From positions 246,785 to 310,784 of the forward strand of contig JAJCZS010000007.1 of the NCBI GenBank assembly GCA_029262275.1: DNA of 64,000 bases. The letters are read 5' to 3'. Position 1 is the first letter of the stretch; every line of letters starts with the position of its first letter. The notes below the pieces were generated by a model. It made no database searches and had not been told where the DNA came from. It saw nothing but the letters and a program-made list of their open reading frames with translations. The DNA is from Deltaproteobacteria bacterium. GTDB taxonomy: Bacteria > Desulfobacterota_D > UBA1144 > Nemesobacterales > UBA2774. A program made the translations under genes and the position numbers. Positions 1 through 8,844 of the stretch are shown piece after piece.

Positions 1-576
1 CATCAGCCTGGATATACCATAGAGGGCTCCACTCAGATAGGGCTTGCCTCTTGGTATGGGATTGATGAGCACAACAACTATGCTGCAAGTGGGGAGCGAT
101 TCAGTAAGCACGCATATACTGCAGCGCATAAAACTCTTCCTATGGGTACAGTGGTGAGGGTAACAAATTTAGAGAATGGAAGAGACGTAATCGTAAAGAT
201 AAATGACAGGGGGCCTTTTGTGGGAGACCGCATAATTGATCTCTCCCATGCGCCTGCTCAGTCAATTGATATGATACAAAAAGGCGTGGTTAAGGTAAAA
301 GTCGATGTGGTATCAACCCCATCTAGTAAGACTTCCAATCCATTTGAGCCTGAATATACTGTGCAGGTTGCCTCATATACCAATCAGTCTATTGCGAATA
401 ACGCCAAAAGAAAATTAGACAATGACTTTAGCAACGTCAGAGTTGAATCTGTTAAGATTAAGGGAACTAACTACTATAGAGTCAGGGTAGGGCGTTACCC
501 TAGTAAAAATGACGCCAGGAAAGCCGCATCTAAGCTCAGAAAAAGGGGCTACACGACAAGGGTCATTCTCGAATAG
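1..576 (+). CDS. rlpA: RlpA-family septal ring lytic transglycosylase (5'-truncated)
   Basis: The reading frame is open from base 1, so the start codon lies outside the window and 191 residues are visible. The double-psi beta-barrel domain is recognised by GLASWYG (residues about 14-20), TAAHKTLPMGT and NDRGPF. The His in TAAHK and the Asp in NDRG match the catalytic pair described for Pseudomonas RlpA. After a short linker, residues about 118-190 (from EYTVQVASY to the end) form a SPOR domain, which binds denuded glycan at division sites. The protein is expected to be exported and to cleave peptidoglycan at the septum. The signal peptide or lipobox is not visible. The gene ends 29 bp before dapF on the same strand. 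Confidence 0.93.
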   Translation, partial: HQPGYTIEGSTQIGLASWYGIDEHNNYAASGERFSKHAYTAAHKTLPMGTVVRVTNLENGRDVIVKINDRGPFVGDRIIDLSHAPAQSIDMIQKGVVKVKVDVVSTPSSKTSNPFEPEYTVQVASYTNQSIANNAKRKLDNDFSNVRVESVKIKGTNYYRVRVGRYPSKNDARKAASKLRKRGYTTRVILE

Positions 577-604
577 AGAAATTACGTCTCAAGAGGAATT
601 AATT

Positions 605-1477
605 ATGAATCAATTTGTTAAATCACACGGACTGGGCAACGATTATTTTGTTATGGATCAGTCTCAAATATCATTTGAACTGACCCCTGAGGTTATTGAG
701 CTTCTTTGTCACAGAAACTACGGAGTGGGCTCAGATGGGATACTGCTTCTAGTTCCATCGGATAAAGCTGAATTTGGGCTAAGAATATTAAACCCAGATG
801 GTAGTGAAGCTGAAAAAAGTGGAAACGGGCTCAGAATATTTGCAAAGTATCTTTTCGAACATGGCCATACGGATAAGGAAACCTTTAAGATTGACACCCT
901 TGGAGGAATAGTTACTGCTGAGCTTGAAACAAGTGATGGTCTGGTTCCTTTTGTAACTGTTGAGATGGGGGACGCTATATTTCAGAGTAATCTAATCCCT
1001 GTCGCAGGTGAAGAGAGAGAAGTAGTTGGTGAGGAAATAAATGTTGATGGCGAGCCAATAAAAATTACTGCAGTGTCTGTAGGAAATCCCCACTGTGTGG
1101 TTTTTGTTGATGAACTAAATGAAGAATATGCAAGAATGCTTGGGCCTATGCTTGAGACGCATGAGCTTTTCCCTAATCGCATTAATGTTCAGTTTGCAAA
1201 ACCAATATCACGTAATAGGGTTGAGATCATGATCTGGGAGCGTGGTGCGGGATGGACACTTGCTTCAGGTAGCAGTTCTTGCGCTGTGGCTTCTGCATGT
1301 GTTAAAAATGGCTTTACCGATGGTGATGTGACGGTTTCCATGCCAGGAGGTGAGCTTGTAATAAATATTAGAGAGGATTGGTCTATTAAAATGAGAGGAG
1401 CTGTGGAAGAAGTAGCTGTTGGAAACCTAAGCCTAGACATACTTAAAAGAATAGATGTATTAAATGGCCAGTCTTAA
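605..1477 (+). CDS. dapF: Diaminopimelate epimerase homologue with both catalytic cysteines replaced by serine
   Basis: 290 residues, full length for DapF, which interconverts LL- and meso-diaminopimelate for lysine and peptidoglycan synthesis. Family landmarks are HGLGNDY near the start, NPDGSEAE, GNGLR, GNPHC and WERGAG. I chose the ATG at 605: it follows AGAGGAA by a normal spacing and begins at the usual family N-terminus. A longer in-frame extension back to 509 runs over rlpA and does not resemble the family. The odd point is that the two positions that are normally the acid/base cysteines are Ser72 (KSGNG) and Ser221 (ASGSSSCA). Cys226 is retained, but it is the non-catalytic one of the usual GACA block. 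The gene may still be the cell's epimerase with altered chemistry, or it may have another substrate. Confidence 0.85.
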   Translation: MNQFVKSHGLGNDYFVMDQSQISFELTPEVIELLCHRNYGVGSDGILLLVPSDKAEFGLRILNPDGSEAEKSGNGLRIFAKYLFEHGHTDKETFKIDTLGGIVTAELETSDGLVPFVTVEMGDAIFQSNLIPVAGEEREVVGEEINVDGEPIKITAVSVGNPHCVVFVDELNEEYARMLGPMLETHELFPNRINVQFAKPISRNRVEIMIWERGAGWTLASGSSSCAVASACVKNGFTDGDVTVSMPGGELVINIREDWSIKMRGAVEEVAVGNLSLDILKRIDVLNGQS

Positions 1478-1479
1478 CT

Positions 1480-2730
1480 ATGAAAAACTTATTACTATAT
1501 GCTGATACAATTCTGCCCATATCCTCTGAACCATTAAAAGATAGTGCCTTACTTATTAAAGACGGAACAATTCAAGATATAGGCCCATCCTCAAAGCTTA
1601 GAGAGAAGCATAAAGGTGCACAGGAGATAAACCTTGGGGACGGCGTATTGCTGCCAGGATTTATAAATGCACATACACACCTTGAGTTAGGCTGGATACA
1701 AAAAAGAATCGGCGGTTTCAAAGGTTTTACTCAGTGGCTGCAGCAAATAATTGGTGCAAAGAAAGAAGGGGTTTCTGATCTAGAAATAGAGGAATCTGTA
1801 TTAGATGGAATTAAAATGCAAATAGCCAGTGGTGTGACAACTGTAGGGGAAATTTCATCCTACGGTGGTTTGGATATACCTATCCTAAAAAAATCTGGTC
1901 TTAGAACAGTTCTCTTTAGAGAAGCAGTAGACAGCAAAGAGAGCACGATGGATTTTGATAACTTTGAGAAATTGAATTTGTATGAAGAGAGATTGTTTCC
2001 TCATGCCCCATACTCCTGCAGCCCTAAACTTCTTGAGAGAACAATTGAATCACATAAGAAAAACAAGATCCCTTTGGGTATCCATCTTGCTGAAAGTAGA
2101 GACGAAATTGAATTTGTAAACAGGAAAGCCAACAGTTTTGAAGATGAAATTTTTCCCATGATAGACAAAAAGTCCTTCAAACGAAAGAAGGCATCTACAC
2201 CTTTTGAATACTTAAGGGGCATGGGATTTTTTGATAAGAATAAGGTGACGGCCATCCATATGGTTCAGGTCGGAAGAGATGAAATCGAGGAATTAAAAAA
2301 TCTTGATTTAGGAATTGTGCTTTGTCCCAGAAGCAATTTGTTTCTTCAAGTAGGCGTGCCTCCACTTAAAGAATATGCGGACCTAAAGAGAGTAGGCTTG
2401 GGCACCGACGGGCTTTCAAGTAACTATAACCTCGATTTTTTTGAAGAGCTTAGAGTCCTTCATCTGCTTTGGTCAGATGCGCTTGGTAAAGAAGCTTCTT
2501 ATGAAACAGTCTATGCTGCAACATTAGGTGGAGCCAGAGCATTATTCTTAGAAAACAAAATAGGAAGCATAGATATAGGAAAAGAAGCTGATCTAATATT
2601 TCTAAACTCAAAGGGTGAATCCCAAAATCCTTACTTATCTGTTGTGTCTTCAACTACTGATAATCTTGATTTTCTAATGGTTAGGGGTCGGATTCTTTTT
2701 TCTAGCGACTCCGTAACTTCAAGAAACTAA
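1480..2730 (+). CDS. mqnX: Amidohydrolase, probable aminodeoxyfutalosine deaminase (MqnX-like)
   Basis: 416 residues of the TRZ/ATZ-type metal-dependent deaminase family. Visible metal ligands are His65 and His67 (NAHTHLEL), His202 (GIHLAE) and Asp310 (GLGTDG). Glu205 is the expected general acid, and HAPYS at 175-179 is typical of the aminofutalosine/5'-deoxyadenosine deaminase group. The gene starts 2 bp after dapF. Because mqnA and mqnD are in the same window, deamination of 6-amino-6-deoxyfutalosine in futalosine-route menaquinone synthesis is the most economical role. The family also contains MTA/SAH and other purine deaminases, so the substrate is inferred from context. Confidence 0.7.
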   Translation: MKNLLLYADTILPISSEPLKDSALLIKDGTIQDIGPSSKLREKHKGAQEINLGDGVLLPGFINAHTHLELGWIQKRIGGFKGFTQWLQQIIGAKKEGVSDLEIEESVLDGIKMQIASGVTTVGEISSYGGLDIPILKKSGLRTVLFREAVDSKESTMDFDNFEKLNLYEERLFPHAPYSCSPKLLERTIESHKKNKIPLGIHLAESRDEIEFVNRKANSFEDEIFPMIDKKSFKRKKASTPFEYLRGMGFFDKNKVTAIHMVQVGRDEIEELKNLDLGIVLCPRSNLFLQVGVPPLKEYADLKRVGLGTDGLSSNYNLDFFEELRVLHLLWSDALGKEASYETVYAATLGGARALFLENKIGSIDIGKEADLIFLNSKGESQNPYLSVVSSTTDNLDFLMVRGRILFSSDSVTSRN

Positions 2731-2731
2731 G

Positions 2732-3790
2732 ATGTCTGTTAAAATCAACAAAGTTTTTGTCTACGGCACACTTCTTCAAGGTGAGGTTTTAAGCGATTAC
2801 ATGAGAGATTGTAAGTTGCTTAAAACATTGGAGATTTCTGGCTCCTTGTATGATACAAGCAGAGGTTATCCAACAGCAGTTTTCGATAAAGATACTATGA
2901 CTACAGTTTTTGGCGAGCTCTATCTAATGGATAATCCAGATAGTAAATTAAGGGAGCTTGATGAACTTGAGATGACTGGGTCTGCTCAGTATAACAGAGT
3001 GATTCTCAATCATGATGGCATGGATTTCTTTACTTATGAAGCTGGGGCTAACTTACAACAATATTGCAGACCACTGTATCAAATCGAAATTGGAGACTGG
3101 AGGAGGCATTTGTCTCTATGTTTCAGCAATCCTGTCGAATTCGCTTTAGCATTCGAAGATCGCCAGAAGTATCTCTACAGAGAGCCTGTCTCCCCTGATG
3201 CAGATGGATCCATTTATGTTAAGGGCGAGGCCCCTATATTAATTAGTGCGCCTCACGCATCTGTACATGAAAGGATGGGCAAGCTCAAGAGACAAGAGTT
3301 CTTTACAGGCGCTGTCTCAATAATAATTCATTCTCTTACAGACTGTCATACTCTCTATACGAACAGGGTCTTAAAATTAGATCCTAATTTTTACGACGAT
3401 TCGTCTTTTAAAATAAAACTCGCTGAGATAGTAAAAGCAAATGATATTAAATTCCTAATTGATCTTCATGGCACAGGGCCTGAAAGGGAGCACGACATCT
3501 ATCCAGGTGTGGGTGTTAATAAGGAGTTTTTACTAGGCAGCAATGATTGTCTAGAAGAACTAGAAAATGCTGCTTTGTTAAATGAAATATCAATTGGAAG
3601 TTTAGATGTGTTTCCTGCAGCAAAGCAGATGACTGTTACAAAGTATGCAGCAAGGGTTCTTCAAGTTCCCTCAGTACAGATTGAGATTAATAGAAGATTA
3701 AGAGAGCCCGAGAAAACTCCTGAGGATTTTATAAAACTGATTAAGTTCTTAAGAGACTTCATTGAAAAGCTATCCTATTTGGTCGGCTAG
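2732..3790 (+). CDS. Fusion of gamma-glutamylcyclotransferase-like and N-formylglutamate amidohydrolase-like domains
   Basis: 352 residues in two parts. Residues about 7-125 are an AIG2/GGCT-like fold: FVYGTLLQG at 9-17 is the substrate-binding YGSL-type loop, and Glu80 in ELDELE lies where the family has its catalytic acid. Residues about 165-350 resemble N-formylglutamate amidohydrolase, a zinc enzyme: SAPHAS (His175), EFFTG (Glu189), DLHG (Asp244, His246) and VQIEINR (Glu318). The start is 1 bp after the previous stop, so the gene is very likely co-transcribed with the dapF homologue and mqnX-like gene. The combined activity is unknown to me. Both domains suggest work on gamma-glutamyl or N-acyl-glutamate compounds. 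The 3' end overlaps the convergent gene by 21 bp. Confidence 0.72.
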   Translation: MSVKINKVFVYGTLLQGEVLSDYMRDCKLLKTLEISGSLYDTSRGYPTAVFDKDTMTTVFGELYLMDNPDSKLRELDELEMTGSAQYNRVILNHDGMDFFTYEAGANLQQYCRPLYQIEIGDWRRHLSLCFSNPVEFALAFEDRQKYLYREPVSPDADGSIYVKGEAPILISAPHASVHERMGKLKRQEFFTGAVSIIIHSLTDCHTLYTNRVLKLDPNFYDDSSFKIKLAEIVKANDIKFLIDLHGTGPEREHDIYPGVGVNKEFLLGSNDCLEELENAALLNEISIGSLDVFPAAKQMTVTKYAARVLQVPSVQIEINRRLREPEKTPEDFIKLIKFLRDFIEKLSYLVG

Positions 3791-6619
3791 AACTTGAGCT
3801 ATGTGTTTTGTTTTTTTCTCGGAAAGGTGTTCTATTTGATGACTACATGATACACCTGATACAGCAATAATAGTCTCAGTTGATATATTTCTGATAGCTG
3901 GCAATAATCTATCCTCAGCTATGGTTTTAGATATATCATAGTGCTCACTTTCATAACCAAAGCTCCCTGCCATACCACAGCAACCTGCTCCACTTTCTGT
4001 GACTTCACAGCCGGATAGAGATAGCATCTGTAAGGCTGATTTATTACCAATGGATCTTTGGTGGCAGTGCTCATGAAAAAAGACGTTTGGCCCACTCTTT
4101 TTCCAATCAATGCCTAGCTCTCCTGACTCATATAGTTTTAGTAAAAACTCATCTATCATATACGATTTCTCTGATAGAATTCTGGCATTATCATTCCCAG
4201 GTAATAGGTCTATATATTCATCTCTGAAGGTTAAAATACAGCTTGGCTCAGTGCCCACAATCGGAATGCCTTCCTTGGCGTAGGGTGCTAAGAGCGATAC
4301 ATTTTTTAATGCTCTCTCCCTAGCTGGTTCAATCATTCCTTTACTTAACATAGGTCGCCCGCAGCAGACTCGTTTTTCTACTAAGATTACTTCAAAACCA
4401 GCTTCCTCAAGTAATTTTACGGCCGCTTTTCCAATCTCGGGATGATAATAAGTCGCCCACGTGTCATGGAAATAGATAACTTTTTTTACTGGAATCACGT
4501 CAGTAGGTTGCTCATGATTGTTAAACCAACTTATGAAGTTGTCATCTGATAGATTTGGTAGTGATCTATCACGATAAATTCCTAGTTTGGACATAAAATA
4601 CTTGGAGAGTTTACTATTTGTAAGAGCATTTGATAGAGGTGCAATTCGTGATGTATAACGGGCTGCCTCATGTACGTATCCAAACATCCGGTCACGAATA
4701 GAAAATCCATGCTCTGAGTGATAATGAGCTAAAAACTCAAGCTTCATTTTAGCTGCATCGACGCCTGAAGGGCACTCACTTTTGCAGGCCTTACACGAAA
4801 GACATAAATCAAACACATCATGCATTTCTGGGCTTGTAAGAGCCTCTTTTTCTAGCGTTCCTGAAACAACTGCCCTAAGCACATTAGCCCGCGCACGGGT
4901 TGTATCTATTTCATCTTTTGTTGCCATATAAGATGGGCACATGATTCCTTCATCAAGCTTTCTGCAGACTCCCTGACCACTGCACATTTCAACTGCTCCA
5001 GCAAATCCATTATTAGATGACCAATCTAAATAAGTTTCTACACTCTGCTCTTGATAAGACTCTCCAAAGCGGAGATTATCCTCAGCCGAGGGAGCATCCA
5101 CTAACTTGCCAGGGTTGAACGTGTTAGTAGGATCAAATATGGACTTGAGCTCTTTCATGGCGTCGTACAACTCTTCTCCGAATAGCAGTTCATTTAGATA
5201 GCTTCTTTGAAGTCCGTCACCATGCTCGCCACTCATAACTCCACCATATTTTAGAGCTAGCTTAAAAGTCTCTTCTGTCATTTCACGCATTAGACTGATT
5301 CCAGATGAAGTCTTCAAATTTACCAAAGGTCTTATATGCAAACAGCCTGCGCTTGCATGGCCGTAGAAACCAGCGTGAGTTCCAAGACGTTTTATCAGAT
5401 CTGTAATATCAGCAGTGTAGTCTGCAAGTTTGTCCACAGGCACTGAAACATCCTCGATACATGGAATAGGCTTAAACTCATCCCTCTTACTCATGAGCAG
5501 CCCAAGCCCAGCTCTCCTCACATTCCATACATTAGTTTGTGACTCAGGCGAGAGAGCGTAGTTTAGATCACAGTTAATGTTTGTTGATTGAAGATGAGAC
5601 CTAAGATTGTTAGCTTTTTTTTCTACTTCTTTTTCTGTTTCCCCGTAGAACTCTACTACTAAAAGAGCTTCAGTCTCTCCGTCAATAAAAGTAAGCAGCT
5701 TGGAATAAGAGGGACTTTCTCTTGTGAGATCTATTAAATATTTATCCATGAGCTCAATTGCAGAAGGGGACTGCTCTAATATTTTAGGGACAGCTTGCAT
5801 GGCACTCACTATAGTTTTGAACTGTAGAACAACAAGTCCTGTGAAAGCGGGCCTTTCAACTAAATTTAGTGTGAACTCAGTAGCAAGACCTAGCGTCCCT
5901 TCAGAGGCTGCCAGGAGCTTTGCCGGATTAAAATTTTCTTCTAGAAAGTAATTAAGACTATATCCAGAAGCCCTTCGCCAATGCCTAGGAAAATTGTTTT
6001 GTATAAGGCCACTATGTCTTTCTTTAAATCCATTTAGTTCTTTTGAGAGATTATTATTACTTGTTTTGCTAAGCTCTACTTGCTCCCCTTTGTTAAGGTA
6101 AAGCCTGCAAGCCTCTACATTATCTCCTGCCATTCCATATAAAATTGAATGAGCACCAGTTGCATTATTTCCTACCACTCCGCCTATAGTTGCTATTTTG
6201 GCTGAGGAAGGATCAGGACCAAACATAAGTCCGTACTGCTTCAGTTCTCTATTTAGCACTTCCAAAAACATTCCGGACTGGACGCGTACTGTTTTGTCCT
6301 CTGCATTAACTTCAAGGATTCGATTTATATATTTAGATAGATCGACGATAAGTGCATGGCCTACTGCTTGTCCTGCAAGGCTTGATCCACTTCCTCTAGG
6401 CAGTATTGCGATCTCGTATCTTGAGGCGATCTCAAGAGTGTTGAATATGTCTTCATCGTTCTTAGGTATTACTACTCCAACAGGCTCGATTTGATAATTA
6501 CTGGCGTCAGTGCTGTAGAGTGTTTTGCTTATTTTGTCGAAATGGACTTCACCGCTTAATTTATTTTTGAGCGATGATTCCAGATCCGAATAAATGGGGT
6601 CTTTGTGGGTATTAGCCAT
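3770..6619 (-). CDS. FAD-linked oxidase / Fe-S oxidoreductase (D-2-hydroxyacid dehydrogenase, YdiJ/GlcD-GlcF fusion type)
   Basis: 949 residues, the size of fused FAD plus iron-sulfur D-lactate/D-2-hydroxyglutarate dehydrogenases. The N-terminal half is a PCMH-type FAD domain (RGSGSSLAGQAVG and GGVVGNNATGAHS), followed by the FAD-oxidase C domain with MSGEHGDGLQR. The C-terminal half has a GVCRK...MCPSYMAT cluster region, the ferredoxin motif CLSCKACKSECPSG, and two CCG domains (CCGRPML and CCGMAGSFG). It probably oxidises a D-2-hydroxyacid and passes electrons through Fe-S centres to the quinone pool, which fits the menaquinone genes nearby. The exact substrate cannot be read from the sequence. 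It is a single gene, convergent with the fusion gene and divergent from cofC. Confidence 0.87.
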   Translation of the reverse strand: MANTHKDPIYSDLESSLKNKLSGEVHFDKISKTLYSTDASNYQIEPVGVVIPKNDEDIFNTLEIASRYEIAILPRGSGSSLAGQAVGHALIVDLSKYINRILEVNAEDKTVRVQSGMFLEVLNRELKQYGLMFGPDPSSAKIATIGGVVGNNATGAHSILYGMAGDNVEACRLYLNKGEQVELSKTSNNNLSKELNGFKERHSGLIQNNFPRHWRRASGYSLNYFLEENFNPAKLLAASEGTLGLATEFTLNLVERPAFTGLVVLQFKTIVSAMQAVPKILEQSPSAIELMDKYLIDLTRESPSYSKLLTFIDGETEALLVVEFYGETEKEVEKKANNLRSHLQSTNINCDLNYALSPESQTNVWNVRRAGLGLLMSKRDEFKPIPCIEDVSVPVDKLADYTADITDLIKRLGTHAGFYGHASAGCLHIRPLVNLKTSSGISLMREMTEETFKLALKYGGVMSGEHGDGLQRSYLNELLFGEELYDAMKELKSIFDPTNTFNPGKLVDAPSAEDNLRFGESYQEQSVETYLDWSSNNGFAGAVEMCSGQGVCRKLDEGIMCPSYMATKDEIDTTRARANVLRAVVSGTLEKEALTSPEMHDVFDLCLSCKACKSECPSGVDAAKMKLEFLAHYHSEHGFSIRDRMFGYVHEAARYTSRIAPLSNALTNSKLSKYFMSKLGIYRDRSLPNLSDDNFISWFNNHEQPTDVIPVKKVIYFHDTWATYYHPEIGKAAVKLLEEAGFEVILVEKRVCCGRPMLSKGMIEPARERALKNVSLLAPYAKEGIPIVGTEPSCILTFRDEYIDLLPGNDNARILSEKSYMIDEFLLKLYESGELGIDWKKSGPNVFFHEHCHQRSIGNKSALQMLSLSGCEVTESGAGCCGMAGSFGYESEHYDISKTIAEDRLLPAIRNISTETIIAVSGVSCSHQIEHLSEKKTKHIAQVLADQIG

Positions 6620-6739
6620 TTGGAGATTTATTATAACTAGTGATGGGCTTATGTAGAAAAGTTGGGTATCCTATCGTTCTTTCCAAGCTCATAATAGCTT
6701 TAAGAAAATCCGTTTGCCGAGCTTGAAATCGGATATAAA

Positions 6740-7399
6740 ATGAAATTTGTAATTGTTCCAGTAAAGGATTTATCCAAAGCCAAAGATAGGCTATCTTCTC
6801 TTTTGCCCCAGAGTGAGAGAACCGCTCTTGCCTATGCTATGCTTGAGGATGTTCTCCTCGCGCTCAAAGAATCCAAGCTCGCAGACCGTAAATTAATTGT
6901 CACACTCGATGCTAAAGCTATAGAGATAGCAAAGGGGCTTGGAATAGAAGTAATCCTTGAGACAGAGCAAAAAGGAGAGAGCGCCTCTGTGGATTATGCC
7001 TCTCGAATATCCATGGACATGGGAGCTACCTCCGTTCTTGTGATTCCCGGAGATGCTCCTTTGATCACATCTGATGATATAGACTTTATACTAGAGAGAG
7101 AAAAGGAAATTCCATCGATAATCTTTATCCCTGCAAGAGACAAGTTAGGAACAAACGCTTTTCTTAGAAAACCCCCTGATGCTATAGAGTCCATGTTTGG
7201 TCATGACAGTTTTAACAAACATAAGGATGAGGCCGATAGATTGGGTATTCCATATGAAAGCTTTGAAAATCCCAGAATAGGGCTCGATATCGACAACCCG
7301 GAGGATTTAAAAGAGTTTATGTCTGGGAAAAGTAATACCAAGGCTTATGATGAGCTGATTAGATTAAACATAGTAGATAAGATTAGGCAGCAGGGCTGA
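6740..7399 (+). CDS. cofC: 2-phospho-L-lactate (or phosphoenolpyruvate) guanylyltransferase of F420 synthesis
   Basis: 219 residues, typical for CofC/FbiD. Motifs are the N-terminal nucleotide-binding stretch IVPVKDLSKAKDRLS, VIPGDAPLIT, the conserved KLGTNAFL loop, and a C-terminal GLDIDNPEDL. The enzyme joins GTP with 2-phospholactate or PEP to give the activated side-chain precursor of coenzyme F420. It implies that the organism makes F420, which agrees with the luciferase-like F420 oxidoreductase at 27.9 kb. The other cof/fbi genes are not in the window. The stop lies 2 bp from the convergent aldehyde dehydrogenase stop. The preceding 120 bp contain no obvious regulator site. Confidence 0.88.
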   Translation: MKFVIVPVKDLSKAKDRLSSLLPQSERTALAYAMLEDVLLALKESKLADRKLIVTLDAKAIEIAKGLGIEVILETEQKGESASVDYASRISMDMGATSVLVIPGDAPLITSDDIDFILEREKEIPSIIFIPARDKLGTNAFLRKPPDAIESMFGHDSFNKHKDEADRLGIPYESFENPRIGLDIDNPEDLKEFMSGKSNTKAYDELIRLNIVDKIRQQG

Positions 7400-7401
7400 T
7401 T

Positions 7402-8835
7402 TTAATAATCCAGATTTATAACCATAAGTTTTAATTCTGTCATATCCTCTATTGCATATCGGATTCCTTCTCTTCCAACACCCGAGTCTTTAATTCCGCC
7501 ATATGGCATGTTCTCAACCCTGAAACTTGGACAGTCATTGATTATAACGCCACCAGTTTCAATTGCATTATAAGCTTTAAAAGCTTTTTTCATATCTTTT
7601 GTAAACACTCCTGCTTGAAGACCGAAACGAGTATTGTTTACTTGCTCAAGAGCCTGGTCGAAATCTTTATAAGGCTCAATTTGTACTACAGGGCCAAATA
7701 CCTCACTACAGCTTACATTTGAGTCAGGAGTAACTTTTGTCAGAACTGTTGGCTCTATTAATTTCCCATCTCTAGCTCCTCCAGTTAACAACTCCGCTCC
7801 TTTTTCCTGCGCTTCATGAATCCATTTCATTATTCTATTGGCTGAATGGTCGTCTATTACAGGTCCCAGATCGGTATCCTCATGCATTGGGTCGCCAAGT
7901 TTTAACTTCTTTGTTTCTTCAATAAATTTGTCCAGGAATTTATCGAATATTTTTTCATGAACATACATTCTCTGAACAGAGATACAGCTTTGCCCGGCCT
8001 GATAAAAAGCTCCCCACGCGTTTCTGCTGGCTGCAAAATTAAAGTCAGGAGGGTCTTCATCTATTACGACAGCAGCGTTACCTCCGAGCTCAAGAGTTAC
8101 CTTTTTCTTGGTATATTTACTCATCAACTCCCAGCCGACAGTATCACTTCCTGTGAATGAGATCTTTTTGATGCGGGTGTCTTCAAGAACAGGCTCAATA
8201 TCTCCTCCAGGAAGAGGCAATATATTGAGCACTCCCTCAGGAAGCCCTGATTCCATTGCTATCTCCCCAAGCATTAGAGCAGAGATAGGTGTTTGTGAAG
8301 CTGGTTTTAGTATTAACGCATTTGATGATGCGATTGCAGGAGCTACTTTATGGGCTACTAGGTTTAGGGGGAAATTAAACGGTGATATTCCCATCACTAC
8401 ACCTAGTGGAAAACGTCTTGATATACCAAATCTTTTTTCACTACCAGAGATTATATCTAGAGGTAGAACTTCACCTCCTGAGAATCTGTTTGCTTCTTCA
8501 GCAGCGACTGAGAATGAGGTCTTAGCTCTTTCAACTTCTAGTCTTGCAGTTTTAAGAGGTTTCCCGCCTTCTTTAACTAGTGTTTTAGAAAACTCTTCTT
8601 TTCTCTTATCAATCCCATCAACTATTTTTCTTAAAATGGCGCTTCTTGTATAGCTTGGGATGTCTTTGAATTTCTGAGCTGCCTTCTGAGCAGAATCTAC
8701 AGATTCCATGGCTTTATCTAAATCTGGAATATTAATGGCTCCGACAACCTCGTCGTTAAAAGGGTTTCTTATTTCCTTTTTATTGTCACTCTTAAGCCAT
8801 TTTCCATTTACTAGATAGCCATATTCTTTGGGCAT
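7402..8835 (-). CDS. NAD(P)-dependent aldehyde dehydrogenase
   Basis: 477 residues of the ALDH superfamily. Visible are ISPFNFPLNL, the FTGSD cofactor loop, the LELGGN catalytic glutamate block and the active-site cysteine in AGQSCIS. The overall pattern is closest to the lactaldehyde / non-phosphorylating glyceraldehyde-3-phosphate type, but substrate assignment within ALDHs is unreliable. It starts 9 bp after mqnD stops, so it is probably the last gene of the mqnA-mqnD transcript. It is convergent with cofC. Since CofA in methanogens is an ALDH that makes lactate for F420, a lactaldehyde dehydrogenase role is possible but only inferred. Confidence 0.88.
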   Translation of the reverse strand: MPKEYGYLVNGKWLKSDNKKEIRNPFNDEVVGAINIPDLDKAMESVDSAQKAAQKFKDIPSYTRSAILRKIVDGIDKRKEEFSKTLVKEGGKPLKTARLEVERAKTSFSVAAEEANRFSGGEVLPLDIISGSEKRFGISRRFPLGVVMGISPFNFPLNLVAHKVAPAIASSNALILKPASQTPISALMLGEIAMESGLPEGVLNILPLPGGDIEPVLEDTRIKKISFTGSDTVGWELMSKYTKKKVTLELGGNAAVVIDEDPPDFNFAASRNAWGAFYQAGQSCISVQRMYVHEKIFDKFLDKFIEETKKLKLGDPMHEDTDLGPVIDDHSANRIMKWIHEAQEKGAELLTGGARDGKLIEPTVLTKVTPDSNVSCSEVFGPVVQIEPYKDFDQALEQVNNTRFGLQAGVFTKDMKKAFKAYNAIETGGVIINDCPSFRVENMPYGGIKDSGVGREGIRYAIEDMTELKLMVINLDY

Positions 8836-8844
8836 GTTTTGGTT

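Noticed and set aside
8108-8653. 181-codon open frame opposite the aldehyde dehydrogenase
   Set aside because: Antisense shadow of a well-conserved gene; low-complexity translation and no family resemblance.
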